DNA of 64,000 bases from RYN-230 sp963768945. GTDB lineage: Bacteria; Actinomycetota; Actinomycetes; Streptosporangiales; Streptosporangiaceae. Location: positions 222,888 to 286,887 of the forward strand of contig CAVYJW010000002.1 of assembly GCA_963768945.1 (NCBI GenBank), given 5' to 3'. The notes beneath the pieces were generated by a model. The model had not been told where the DNA came from and searched no databases. It saw nothing but the letters and a program-made list of their open reading frames with translations. This document shows, piece after piece, positions 42,571-50,838 of the stretch. Position numbers and translations under genes: made by a program. The first letter of the stretch is position 1. Each line of letters opens with the position of its first letter.

Positions 42571-43659
42571 CTACGGCGGCGTGGCCATGAAGCCCTGAGC
42601 CTCCGTGTCGCGCAGGGCCTCCGCCAGGGCCTCGGCGTCCATCCGCTGCTCCGCCCCGGCCGCCCGGGCCGCCAGCCAGAGCGAGCCGCCCACGGCGGGC
42701 AGCCTGGGGGCCGCGAAGTCCCGGCCGCCGGTCACGTGCCGCAGGTGGTCCCTCAGGGGGCCGATGAAGACCTCCCCGGCCCGGAAATTGCTCCCGATCA
42801 GCGTCACCTCCGCGGGGCCGCCGAAGTCCAGAGCCGCGTAGACGGCGCTGATCTGCCCGGCCAGGTCCGCCGCGGCCTGCCGGAATATCCCGGTGGCGAT
42901 GTCGTCGCCTTCGTCCGCGGCCCTGGCCACCTGCTCGGCAAAGGCCGCGATACGGGCCTTGTCGAAATCCCGGTAGATGGCCGGCTTGATATCCTCGATG
43001 TGCTGCAGGCGATAGAATTCCAGCAGGCGCGGGACCAGTTCCGTCCAATCGTTCCTGCCGTCCCGGTAGGCGATGACGGCCCGGATCCCATTCACGGCGA
43101 CCATGTACCCGGAACCCTCGTCGCCGACGATATGGCCCCACCCGCCGCAGCGCCAGGCCGCCCCCCGGGAATTAACCCCGAACGTATTGCTTCCGGTGCC
43201 GGAGATGGCCGCGATACCGGGCGACGCGAGCGAGCCGGCCGCCCACGCTGCCACGACGTCATTGACGGCCAATGCTACCGGCGCGCTGAGTTCGGTCACC
43301 CCGGACAGTAGGCGTTTCCGTTCGGCTTCGGTGTCTATTCCGGCAACAGCCAGTACTGCGGCAGCTACCGGTCTGGCTCGCCCGAGTACCGCGCTAATTG
43401 CCTTATTAATGGAAGCCGCCGCTGCCTCGTAACCCACGGCCTCGGGATTGCTCGGGCCGGTCTCTGCTGCCGCGACCTTCCCGGCATCCAGGTCAAATGC
43501 CGCGGCTATCGTTTTCGTCGCTCCGCCGTCCACCCCGATCAAGAGGCCGTTCACCGCAGTGCCGCCGTTAGTTCCGGTGGCCGTGGGCAGCAATTCCGGA
43601 GGCAGTGCGACGAGGCTGTCTTTACGTTGTTGCCCGCTATCTACTGATGTACTATGCAT
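42571..43659 (-). CDS. BadF/BcrA-family ATPase, N-acetylglucosamine kinase type
   Basis: A 362-residue sugar kinase of the ASKHA fold. Phosphate 1 motif LLIGVDGGATKTIAAAFD, phosphate 2 region IAAISGTGSNTFGVN, WGHIVGDEGSGYMVAVNGIR and VTLIGSNFRAGEVFIG are present. It would phosphorylate an N-acetylhexosamine. The first 35 residues precede the conserved start, so GTG 43554 is a possible alternative to ATG 43659. It is divergent from a PfkB kinase gene, and both have more A/T in wobble positions than the neighbours. Confidence 0.85.
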   Translation of the reverse strand: MHSTSVDSGQQRKDSLVALPPELLPTATGTNGGTAVNGLLIGVDGGATKTIAAAFDLDAGKVAAAETGPSNPEAVGYEAAAASINKAISAVLGRARPVAAAVLAVAGIDTEAERKRLLSGVTELSAPVALAVNDVVAAWAAGSLASPGIAAISGTGSNTFGVNSRGAAWRCGGWGHIVGDEGSGYMVAVNGIRAVIAYRDGRNDWTELVPRLLEFYRLQHIEDIKPAIYRDFDKARIAAFAEQVARAADEGDDIATGIFRQAAADLAGQISAVYAALDFGGPAEVTLIGSNFRAGEVFIGPLRDHLRHVTGGRDFAAPRLPAVGGSLWLAARAAGAEQRMDAEALAEALRDTEAQGFMATPP

Positions 43660-43693
43660 CGAGTCCCATCGGCCAATCTATGAGCGGATCACG

Positions 43694-44575
43694 GTGCGCC
43701 TAGACTACCTTGCTTTGGGTAACCCAACCCTGGACGTCCAGGCGGGGGGTTCTTACGTGCTGGGCGGATCGGTAGTCTACTCCGCATTGCAGGCGGCCAG
43801 GCTGGGGCTTAGCGCCCAGATCGTGGGACGGGCGAATCCGGCCCAGCTAGGGCCGTACTGGCAGCCGTACGCCGGTGAAGTGGCGATGCACCTGGAGCCC
43901 GCCGAGTCAACTACGATATTCCGGAACGTGTCGGCCGGGGATTCACGTGAACAATGGCTGGAAGGCTGGGCCGGTGAAATCCAGGACCTGTGCCATATGC
44001 CGGCCAGTGACATTCTCCATATTGCGCCCGTGTCCCAGGAAATAACGCTCGAGAAACTGGCCGGGGAATGCCGGTCACGTTTCGTCCTGCTTACCCCGCA
44101 GGGGCTGGTCAGGCGCTGGGACGGCATCGGCGCCCGCATCGAGCTCGTGCCGCGCAGTTTTCGCGCTGCGGTCTCGTCGGTGGTGGACGTGGCGGTGGTG
44201 TCCGAGACCGAGGCGCCCTATGTGAGCGAGCTCCTGGCCGCGGTACCGGGCCACGGCGGGCTGGCCGTGGTGACCCGGGGGCGGCGGGGGTGTGAGGTCC
44301 TGACCCGGGAGGGTTCCAGGGAGTACACGGCAGACCCGGTGCCCGCCGTGGTCAACCCGACGGGCGCGGGCGACTGCTTCGCCGCCACGCTGACCACCGA
44401 GGTGTTCCGGGGCAGGCCGGTGCCAGAGGCGGTCCGGCTGGCCACGGCCGCCGCGTCCTTGTGCGTCAGCGGGCGGGGGGCCACCACCATCGGCGGCCGG
44501 CAGGAGATTATGAGCGAACGCGAGGCTTCCCCCGGCGTCGTCGGGTTCCTGGGGCAACCCCGCCCGGGCGGATAG
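43694..44575 (+). CDS. PfkB-family carbohydrate kinase
   Basis: A 293-residue ribokinase-fold protein. GTG 43694 begins VRLDYLALGNPTLDVQAGGS; then VLGGSVVYSALQAARLG, and the catalytic VNPTGAGDCFAATL. The ORF upstream of the GTG runs into the divergent kinase gene. The last 68 bp overlap the end of the convergent LysR gene. Without a transporter beside it, the substrate is unknown; a sugar or nucleoside is possible. Confidence 0.82.
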   Translation: MRLDYLALGNPTLDVQAGGSYVLGGSVVYSALQAARLGLSAQIVGRANPAQLGPYWQPYAGEVAMHLEPAESTTIFRNVSAGDSREQWLEGWAGEIQDLCHMPASDILHIAPVSQEITLEKLAGECRSRFVLLTPQGLVRRWDGIGARIELVPRSFRAAVSSVVDVAVVSETEAPYVSELLAAVPGHGGLAVVTRGRRGCEVLTREGSREYTADPVPAVVNPTGAGDCFAATLTTEVFRGRPVPEAVRLATAAASLCVSGRGATTIGGRQEIMSEREASPGVVGFLGQPRPGG

Positions 44576-45617
44576 CCGGCGGAGCAGCCCCGGCCGGGGA
44601 ACCAGCCTGCCCGGCGGGGGAACCAGCCTGGCCGCCCGGGGGACCACCGTGGCCAGCCGGGGAACCAGGCTGCCCGGCCGGGGAACCAGCCTGGCCGCCC
44701 GCGGAACCACCGTGGCCGGCCGGGTGGGCCCGGGCCCGCGCGACGAAGATGCCGTGCAGATCCCGGGCGGCCAGCGGGACAGAGCCGGACCGCGCCCGCT
44801 GGATGACCAGTTCCACCCCGGTGTCGTCGTCGGCCAGCGGCCGCCAGGTGATCACCCCGTGCTGCTCGAGCGGGTCGCCGATCACGCTGAAGTCCGGGAG
44901 CACGGTGAGGCCCAGTCCCTCGGCCACCATCAGCTTGCCCATCTCCGCGCCGTCGGTGGAGTAGGAGAACGCCGGCGGCTGGCCCTGCAGCAGCCGGTGC
45001 AGGTAGCGGTGCATCACATAACCAGAACGCATCACGATCAGCGGCTCGGCGAGCAGGTCGGCGGTGGACACCGCGGAGTGCTGGGCCAGCGGGCTGTCCG
45101 CCCGCAGCACGACGACCGGGCGGCCGCGCAGCAGCGGAGTGGTCTCCAGCTCGGGAGGCATGTCGTCGCCGTCGAGGTAGTTCACCAGGCCCAGGTCGAA
45201 GCTGCCCTCCAGGACACCGCGGTGGATCTCGGCCTGCTGCGCGCCGATCACCTCGACCTGGGTCAGCGGATGGCTCTGCCGGAACTGCTGGATGGTCGGG
45301 GCCAGCAGCGGGGCCGTGGCCGCGCTGACCGTGCCCAGGCGGACCAGGCGGACGCTGCGGTGCTGCTCACCGGCGGCGTACCGGAGCCGGTCGAACGAGT
45401 CGAGCAGGGTCAGGATGTAGGGGAACAGCTCGCGGCCGGAGTCGCTCATCCGGGCCCCGTACCGTCCCCGGTCGAGCAGGTCAACGCCCAGTTCGCGTTC
45501 CAGGCTCCGGACCGAGCCGCTCAGCGCGGGCTGGGAGATGTGCAACTCGTCGGCGGCCCGGCGGAACGAGCCCAGCCGGGCGACGGTGGCCACGTATTCA
45601 AGCTGCTCGATCCGCAC
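44508..45617 (-). CDS. LysR-family regulator, candidate controller of the sulfur genes
   Basis: A 369-residue LysR protein. The HTH is in residues 1-60 (RIEQLEYVATVARLGSFRRA and LHISQPALSGSVRSLER). The effector domain (about 90-290) is standard. The last 80 residues are a Gly/Pro/Ala/Ser/Gln tail encoded by 63-bp repeats. It is divergent from the SsuD-like gene, with ATCGTTTTAATAGG between the two, so a CysB/Cbl-like role in sulfur-starvation control is likely, though not shown. Confidence 0.85.
   Translation of the reverse strand: MRIEQLEYVATVARLGSFRRAADELHISQPALSGSVRSLERELGVDLLDRGRYGARMSDSGRELFPYILTLLDSFDRLRYAAGEQHRSVRLVRLGTVSAATAPLLAPTIQQFRQSHPLTQVEVIGAQQAEIHRGVLEGSFDLGLVNYLDGDDMPPELETTPLLRGRPVVVLRADSPLAQHSAVSTADLLAEPLIVMRSGYVMHRYLHRLLQGQPPAFSYSTDGAEMGKLMVAEGLGLTVLPDFSVIGDPLEQHGVITWRPLADDDTGVELVIQRARSGSVPLAARDLHGIFVARARAHPAGHGGSAGGQAGSPAGQPGSPAGHGGPPGGQAGSPAGQAGSPAGAAPPAIRPGGVAPGTRRRRGKPRVRS
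44596..44721 (-). repeat. 63-bp tandem duplication in the LysR tail
   Basis: Two 63-bp units (44596-44658 and 44659-44721), built of GGGGAACCAGCCTG-like subunits of 18-24 bp, encode 21-residue repeats (AGHGG..AGGQAGSPAGQ..GSP) at the C-terminus of the LysR protein. Confidence 0.85.
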
Positions 45618-45968
45618 CCGACCCCTCTCACCCGGCGCCCGCCAACACCAGGATAGCGATCGTTTTAATAGGAAAACCTTACCACGCCCTCGCCGATCGG
45701 TATTGGACGTGCGGTCCGGGCCGGCCGCATGCTGAAGCTAGTTCCGCTGGCGGGGCCCGGGACGCTGGTGGTGGCCCGGGAAGGATGCCGCCAGGCCGCC
45801 CCGTGACCGCCCTCCGTGACCCGCCCCCCCGATCGCAGGAGCCTATCCAGTCACCCGAGCTTCCTATAAAATTGATCGGCAAAGCAGGGAGTCCTCGGCC
45901 TCACCGCAACGACCCAGGGCAGGAAGTCCTCGGCCTCACCGCCACGACCACGAAGGAGGTCCCCGCCC
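45618..45968. other. Divergent regulatory region between LysR and SsuD-like genes
   Basis: The 351-bp gap holds ATCGTTTTAATAGG (45659-45672), also found before the transporter operon. It also holds a 23-bp direct repeat (GTCCTCGGCCTCACCGCAAC at 45891 and, with one change, 45926) and a strong AAGGAGGT ribosome site at 45953-45960. No small gene is supported. Confidence 0.6.
45659..45672 (+). promoter_or_regulatory. Shared motif upstream of the SsuD-like operon
   Basis: ATCGTTTTAATAGG here and ATCGTTTTACTAG at 49262 match at 12 of 13 positions in otherwise GC-rich DNA. Both precede sulfur-related transcription units. It is a candidate activator-binding site, for example for the divergent LysR protein. 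Confidence 0.5.
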
Positions 45969-47102
45969 ATGGGAGTGGTCCTGCACTGGTTCCTGCCCAC
46001 CAACGGCGACTCGCGCACCGACCTGAGCCTGGGCAACGCGGTCGGCGCGGCCGGCAGCCGGGCCACAGCAGACAGCACGGGGGACGGCACAGAGCGGGCG
46101 CCGGACATCGCCTACATCGGCCAGATCGCCCGGTCCGCGGAGCAGCTCGGCTTCACCGGCGCGCTGACCCCGACCAGTTCCTGGTGCGAGGACGCGTGGA
46201 TCATGACCGCCGGGCTGACCCAGGTCACCGACCGGTTCAAGTTCCTGGTCGCGTTCCGCCCCGGGCTCATGTCACCCACGCTGGCGGCCCACATGGCCGC
46301 GACCTACCAGCGCATCTCCGGCGGCCGGCTGCTGCTCAACGTGGTCACCGGCGGCGACGACGTGGAGCAGCAGCGGTTCGGCGACCACCTCGGCAAGGAG
46401 GCCCGGTACGAGCGCGCCGGTGAGTTCCTGCACATCGTCCGGGAGCTGTGGCGCGGCGACCCGGTGACCTTCACCGGCCGGCACTACGACGTGCGCGGCG
46501 GGCAGATCATCCCGGCCCGGGTCTGGCCCGAGATCTACCTGGGCGGGTCCTCCGCCCCGGCGCTGGACGTCGCGGCCAGGTACGCCGACGTGTACCTGAC
46601 GTGGGGTGAGCCGCCACTGGCCGTTGCGGAAAAACTGGATGCGGTGCGGACGCGCGCCAAGCAGGCCGGCCGGGAGGTGCGCTTCGGGATCCGCCTGCAC
46701 GTGATCACCCGGGACACCGCGGACGAGGCGTGGGCCCAGGCCCAGCGGCTGCTGGACGGCCTGGACCCGGCGGCGATCGAGCGGGCGCAGGCCATCCAGC
46801 GGGCGTCGCAGTCCGAGGGCCAGCGCCGGATGGCCGCGCTGCACGGCGGGCGGACCGACGCCCTGGAGGTGTCGCCCAACCTGTGGGCCGGCGTGGGCCT
46901 GGTCCGCGGCGGCGCGGGCACGGCGCTGGTCGGCAGCCACGACGAGGTGGCGGAGCGGATCGCCGAGTACTACGCGCTCGGCATCGATGAGTTCATCCTG
47001 TCCGGCTACCCGCACCTGGAAGAGGCCTACCAGGTCGGCGAGGGCCTGCTGCCGGTCCTGCGGCGCCGCGGCCTGATGACGTCCCCGCACGACGACAACT
47101 AA
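45969..47102 (+). CDS. ssuD: SsuD-like FMNH2-dependent alkanesulfonate monooxygenase
   Basis: A 377-residue LLM flavoprotein with the SsuD start VLHWFLPTNGDSRTDLSLGN, then GFTGALTPTSSWCEDAW, KFLVAFRPGLMSPTLAAHMA and LNVVTGGDDVEQQRFGDHL. It uses reduced FMN and oxygen to cut the C-S bond of sulfonates, releasing sulfite. ATG 45969 has an AAGGAGGT site 8 nt upstream. It heads a unit that includes a flavin reductase gene, as two-component monooxygenases need. Closely related LLM enzymes act on sulfones or methanesulfonate, so substrate is open. Confidence 0.85.
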   Translation: MGVVLHWFLPTNGDSRTDLSLGNAVGAAGSRATADSTGDGTERAPDIAYIGQIARSAEQLGFTGALTPTSSWCEDAWIMTAGLTQVTDRFKFLVAFRPGLMSPTLAAHMAATYQRISGGRLLLNVVTGGDDVEQQRFGDHLGKEARYERAGEFLHIVRELWRGDPVTFTGRHYDVRGGQIIPARVWPEIYLGGSSAPALDVAARYADVYLTWGEPPLAVAEKLDAVRTRAKQAGREVRFGIRLHVITRDTADEAWAQAQRLLDGLDPAAIERAQAIQRASQSEGQRRMAALHGGRTDALEVSPNLWAGVGLVRGGAGTALVGSHDEVAERIAEYYALGIDEFILSGYPHLEEAYQVGEGLLPVLRRRGLMTSPHDDN

Positions 47103-47122
47103 CCCCCCTCTGGAGGCTGACC

Positions 47123-47407
47123 ATGACCACCGATCCCACCACCGAGCCGCTCCGGTTTGCCTACTGGGTGCCCAACGTCAGCGGCGGCCTGGTCACCAGC
47201 ACGATCGAGCAGCGCACCGACTGGTCGTCCGGCTACAACCGCCTGACCGGCGTCCTGCACTACCACGAGGGGATCGAGCGCACCGACCGCGACGTGATCC
47301 CGATCGTGCGCGCGCTGGAGGTGGAGGCCGGCCTGGACCCGGCCGCGATCCCCGACCCGGCCGCGGGCCTGCCGGCGGCCGATCCCGTTCTCGTGGGCGC
47401 GCGATGA
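47123..47407 (+). pseudogene. sfnG: Internally deleted SfnG-type dimethylsulfone monooxygenase
   Basis: The 94-residue frame starts exactly like SfnG (LRFAYWVPNVSGGLVTSTIE then QRTDWSSGYNR) and ends like SfnG (VLHYHEGIERTDRDVIPIVR). About 290 internal residues are missing with the frame kept, the join being near YNRLTG (about 47245). It keeps a good GGAGG ribosome site and overlaps the next gene by 4 nt. It cannot be active. A full SfnG-like enzyme is encoded at 54540. The gap may be a true deletion or lost in assembly. Confidence 0.75.
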
Positions 47408-48621
47408 GTGTCACCTCACCCGCCGCGCCGGCTGAGCTTTTTTTCTCCGCAACGGATGCGATCGCGGCCGCCCACACCTTCGCTCAGTCGATCGCCAGCG
47501 GCGTGATCGACCGGGACCGGGCGGGCCGGGTGCCGTACGCCGAGCTGGCCGCCCTGGACGCCAGCGGGCTGCTGGGGATCACCGTCCCGTCCGCCTACGG
47601 CGGGCCGGACCTGTCCCCGGTGGTGCTGGCCGAGGTGATCCGGACCATCGCCGCCGTCGACCCGGCGGTCGCCCAGGTTCCGCAGGTCCACTTCCTGTTC
47701 GTGGACGTGCTCGCCGTCCACGGGAGCCCGGCCCAGCAGGCGCGGCTGTTCGCGGACGTGCTGGCGGGCGCGCGGCTGGGCAACGGCCTGGCCGAGCGGG
47801 GCGGCCAGCACGCCCAGGACCTGAAGACCCGGCTGCTGACGGGCCCGCAGGGACTGCGCCTCGACGGCCGGAAGTACTACTGCACCGGCGCGATCTCGGC
47901 CCGCTGGATCGGGGTCAGCGCACTGGACGACGACGGTCGGCAGGTCCTGGCCTTCGTCCAGCGGGACGCCCCGGGCGTCACCGTGGACGACGACTGGAAC
48001 GTGATGGGCCAGCGCGCCACGGTCAGCGGGACCGCGGTCTTCGACCAGGTGGCGGTGGACCCGGGCCTGGTCATCGCCTACGCCGATGCCTTCGAGGTGC
48101 CGCAGCAGCTCGGCGCGCGGGCCCAGCTCGTGCACACCGCGATCCAGGTCGGCATCGCGGGCGGCGCGCTGCGCGACGCAGGCGAGTTCGTCCGGACCCG
48201 GGCCCGGCCGTTCTTCGAGGCCACCCGGGCCGGCTGGGCGGACACCGCGGCGGCGGACCCGCACACGATCTACCGCTTCGGCCGGCTCGCCACCCAGGTC
48301 CGGGCGGCGGAGGCGCTGCTCGCCTCGGCCGCCGCCACGCTGGAGGAGGTGACCCGCTTCCCCCGGGACGCCGGCGAGGCGGCCCGCGGCTCCATCGCGG
48401 TCGCCCAGGCCAAGGCGTTCGCCAGCGACGTCGCGGTCGAGGTGGCCAGTGACCTGTTCGCGCTGGCCGGGGCGAGCGCGGCCGACGAGCGGCACGACCT
48501 GTCCCGGCACTGGCGCAACGCCCGCACCCATGCCAGTCACGACCCCGTCGATTGGAAGTATCACCATGTCGGCAACTACCTGCTCAACCGCGTCCCGCCG
48601 CCGAACCACGGGCAGCTCTGA
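47404..48621 (+). CDS. SfnB-like acyl-CoA-dehydrogenase-family sulfur acquisition oxidoreductase
   Basis: A 405-residue protein with the acyl-CoA dehydrogenase fold. It carries GRVPYAELAALDASGLLGIT, GGPDLSPVVLAEVIRTIAAV, a QVPQVHFLFVD stretch and GRKYYCTGAISARWIGVSAL, all close to the SfnB/DszC-like branch, and ends HDPVDWKYHHVGNYLLN. Members act as flavin-dependent monooxygenases on sulfur compounds, unlike true acyl-CoA dehydrogenases. The ATG overlaps the previous TGA. It is followed 2 nt later by the flavin reductase. Confidence 0.85.
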   Translation: MSVTSPAAPAELFFSATDAIAAAHTFAQSIASGVIDRDRAGRVPYAELAALDASGLLGITVPSAYGGPDLSPVVLAEVIRTIAAVDPAVAQVPQVHFLFVDVLAVHGSPAQQARLFADVLAGARLGNGLAERGGQHAQDLKTRLLTGPQGLRLDGRKYYCTGAISARWIGVSALDDDGRQVLAFVQRDAPGVTVDDDWNVMGQRATVSGTAVFDQVAVDPGLVIAYADAFEVPQQLGARAQLVHTAIQVGIAGGALRDAGEFVRTRARPFFEATRAGWADTAAADPHTIYRFGRLATQVRAAEALLASAAATLEEVTRFPRDAGEAARGSIAVAQAKAFASDVAVEVASDLFALAGASAADERHDLSRHWRNARTHASHDPVDWKYHHVGNYLLNRVPPPNHGQL

Positions 48622-48623
48622 TC

Positions 48624-49253
48624 ATGACCACCCCCGCGACCTTGACTAGCACTGACCCCCGGGTGGCTCACGGCGAGGTATCGGCCGCGGACTTCCGCCA
48701 CGCGATCGGCCACTTCGCCACCGGTGTCACCGTGGTCACCTCGGTCGGGCTCGACGGCCAGCCGGTCGGCACCACGGCCAACGCGGTCAGCTCGCTGTCC
48801 CTGGACCCGCCGCTGATCCTGGTCTGCTTCGACCGCTCCAGCCAGACCCTGGAGGCCGTCCGGACGCACGGCGCGTTCGCGGTCAACGTGCTCTCCGCGC
48901 CGCAGCAGGAGCTGTCGGCCAACTTCGCGCGCCGCGGCCTCGCGGCGGCCTGGGACGGCGTGCGGCACCGGCCGGGACGGACCGGCAGCCCGCGGCTGCA
49001 CGGCGTGCTGGCCACGCTGGAGTGCACGGTTGAGCACCGGCTGCCCGGCGGCGATCACGAGATCGTCGTCGGCCGGGTGCGCGACGTCGAGACCAGCGAG
49101 GCCGAAGCGCCGCCCCTCGTGTTCTGGCGGGGCCGTTATGCGGCGCTCGGCAGCGGCGGAGGGCTCATCGACCATCGGGCAGACCTATCACCCCCCCAGC
49201 AATCTCGATTGGACGCGGTCCGATCCTCACCAGATCATGTAGACGAATCTTGA
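48624..49253 (+). CDS. Flavin reductase (FMN-dependent, two-component monooxygenase partner)
   Basis: A 209-residue flavin reductase-like protein: DFRHAIGHFATGVTVVTSVG, TANAVSSLSLDPPLILVCFD, AFAVNVLSAPQQELSANFAR, HRLPGGDHEIVVGRVRDVE. It should supply FMNH2 to the SsuD-like and SfnB-like enzymes upstream and possibly to the LLM enzyme at 54540. ATG 48624 follows the SfnB stop directly. Confidence 0.9.
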   Translation: MTTPATLTSTDPRVAHGEVSAADFRHAIGHFATGVTVVTSVGLDGQPVGTTANAVSSLSLDPPLILVCFDRSSQTLEAVRTHGAFAVNVLSAPQQELSANFARRGLAAAWDGVRHRPGRTGSPRLHGVLATLECTVEHRLPGGDHEIVVGRVRDVETSEAEAPPLVFWRGRYAALGSGGGLIDHRADLSPPQQSRLDAVRSSPDHVDES

Positions 49254-49261
49254 TAATTCTC

Positions 49262-49274
49262 ATCGTTTTACTAG
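49262..49274 (+). promoter_or_regulatory. Shared motif upstream of the Liv-type transporter operon
   Basis: ATCGTTTTACTAG lies 116 bp before the binding-protein ATG in an AT-rich island and matches the element at 45659. It supports co-regulation of the two sulfur units. Confidence 0.5.
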
Positions 49275-49389
49275 AGATTAGATTTCATCTTCCGATGGTG
49301 CCTCGGACGGTCTGTCGATCGGGCAGCGGTCTGCTGGCCAGAACTGCGAAATCCCACCGTGTTCCAGCCTCCGACCTGGAGAAACGACC

Positions 49390-50748
49390 ATGATGCTGAC
49401 GCACGCCAACTCTCGCGGGAACCGGGCTTTTCCCCTTACCGGGCTACGTAGACGGATCCGCAGCTTAACGACTGACCCTAGGGCGGTTCTCGCGGCCGGG
49501 ATCGCTGCCACCGCCATCCTCGTTACCGCGTGCGGTGGTAGCGGCTCCCCGGCTCAGGCGTCCCCATCGAAGGATCCGATCACCGTGGGGATCATCGCCG
49601 ATATGACCGGTTCGACGAAGACGATCGGCGAACAGTTCATCAACGGTTCCGAGGCTGCGGCGAAGGTGTTCGGCCCGGTCGATGGCCGTTCGGTGAAGTT
49701 CGTGTCCGAGGACGGCGGGGACTTCAGCGCCTCCACGGCCGCGGCGAAGGTGATCCAGCTCAAGACCCAGGACAACGCAACCGCGGTGCTCGGGATGGCC
49801 TCGAGTGAGTGCGAGGGGGCGATCAGCGTTGCTGGCCGGGTGCAGATCCCGATGATCGGGAACAGTTGCAGCATCCAGGACGTCGTCGGATCGAACTGCA
49901 ACTACTGGTTTATCAACGGGGCGCCGTCGCCCGCTGTGGACGCCAAGGCGATGGCGATCTCCGCGCAGAAGCAATTCCCGGGCCTGATCGGTGAGAAGTG
50001 GGTGGTGATCGGGGACGACCCCGGCTGGAGCCAGAGCGTCGCGCAGTACTGGGACTCGGTTCCCGGGGCCAGGCACGCCGGGGTGCAGATCGCCCCGTTC
50101 GGAACCGTGGACTGGGCGCCGTACATCGCGAAGCTGAAGGCCAGCGGCGCCCGCGCCGTGCTGGTCGCGATCTCCTGGGGAGTCCAGTACGCGGCGTTCC
50201 TCCAGCAGGCGAGCGCGGCCGGCCTGTTCAAGCAGATGCAGATCGTGGGGCCGGTCGGTTTCCCGGAGAACTCGATGGTCCCCGGGTACGGCACGGCCGC
50301 GAGCAACTCCACGGTGCAGGCACTTCTGGCGACCAAGGTCCTGTCGCAGTATGGCGGGTCATGGACCTACGTAGACCAGACGCCGACCGGCAGGCGGTTC
50401 AACGAAACGTTCTACAGGTCTTACGGCTATCCGCCGACCACCCAGGCCAACGTCGCGATGGCCGACACCTGGATGCTGCTGAGCGCGATCAAGGCAGTGG
50501 GAACGGACCCGCACAAACTGATGCAGGCGCTGACCACGCGGAGCTTCCAGACCCCTTACTGGACTCAGCCACTGAGCGTCCAGGCGGGCGGACGGCAGCT
50601 GAACGTGCCGGCATTCGCGACGAAGTTCCAGAAACTGGCGCAGCCCAAGTACGGCGTTACCTACGCGAACAAGGTGCTGTTCGTGATGCCGCCCAGCCAG
50701 GTGGTCGGTTCAGCCAGCTCGTACGGATGCCATGTCGCCGGCAGTTGA
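49390..50748 (+). CDS. Branched-chain-amino-acid-type ABC substrate-binding lipoprotein
   Basis: A 452-residue Peripla_BP_6 protein. Signal and lipobox: AAGIAATAILVTACGGSGS. The mature part begins ITVGIIADMTGSTKTIGEQF, with GKTVKF-like second strand and VLGMASSECEGAISVAGRVQ. Proteins of this class bind amino acids, amides, urea or aromatic acids. Here it sits between sulfur monooxygenase genes, so an organosulfur ligand is likely. The 3' end is a 15-bp repeat that repeats the stop codon four times. Confidence 0.9.
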   Translation: MMLTHANSRGNRAFPLTGLRRRIRSLTTDPRAVLAAGIAATAILVTACGGSGSPAQASPSKDPITVGIIADMTGSTKTIGEQFINGSEAAAKVFGPVDGRSVKFVSEDGGDFSASTAAAKVIQLKTQDNATAVLGMASSECEGAISVAGRVQIPMIGNSCSIQDVVGSNCNYWFINGAPSPAVDAKAMAISAQKQFPGLIGEKWVVIGDDPGWSQSVAQYWDSVPGARHAGVQIAPFGTVDWAPYIAKLKASGARAVLVAISWGVQYAAFLQQASAAGLFKQMQIVGPVGFPENSMVPGYGTAASNSTVQALLATKVLSQYGGSWTYVDQTPTGRRFNETFYRSYGYPPTTQANVAMADTWMLLSAIKAVGTDPHKLMQALTTRSFQTPYWTQPLSVQAGGRQLNVPAFATKFQKLAQPKYGVTYANKVLFVMPPSQVVGSASSYGCHVAGS

Positions 50749-50797
50749 GTCTCCGGCAGCTGAGTCCCCGGCAGCTGAGTCCCCGGCGGCTGAGTCT
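50738..50797 (+). repeat. 15-bp minisatellite carrying tandem stop codons
   Basis: Four 15-bp units (CCGGCAGCTGAGTCC type) at 50738, 50753, 50768 and 50783. The first includes the TGA of the binding-protein gene (50746-50748), and each later unit repeats that TGA in the same frame. Confidence 0.9.
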
Positions 50798-50838
50798 CGG
50801 GCGGGTGGACCAGCCGGGGAACCGCAGCGAGTGACCCG

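Noticed and set aside
42410..42598. Small plus-strand gene of 62 residues after the G-rich tract
   Set aside because: No ribosome site or recognisable features, and it overlaps the end of the kinase gene.
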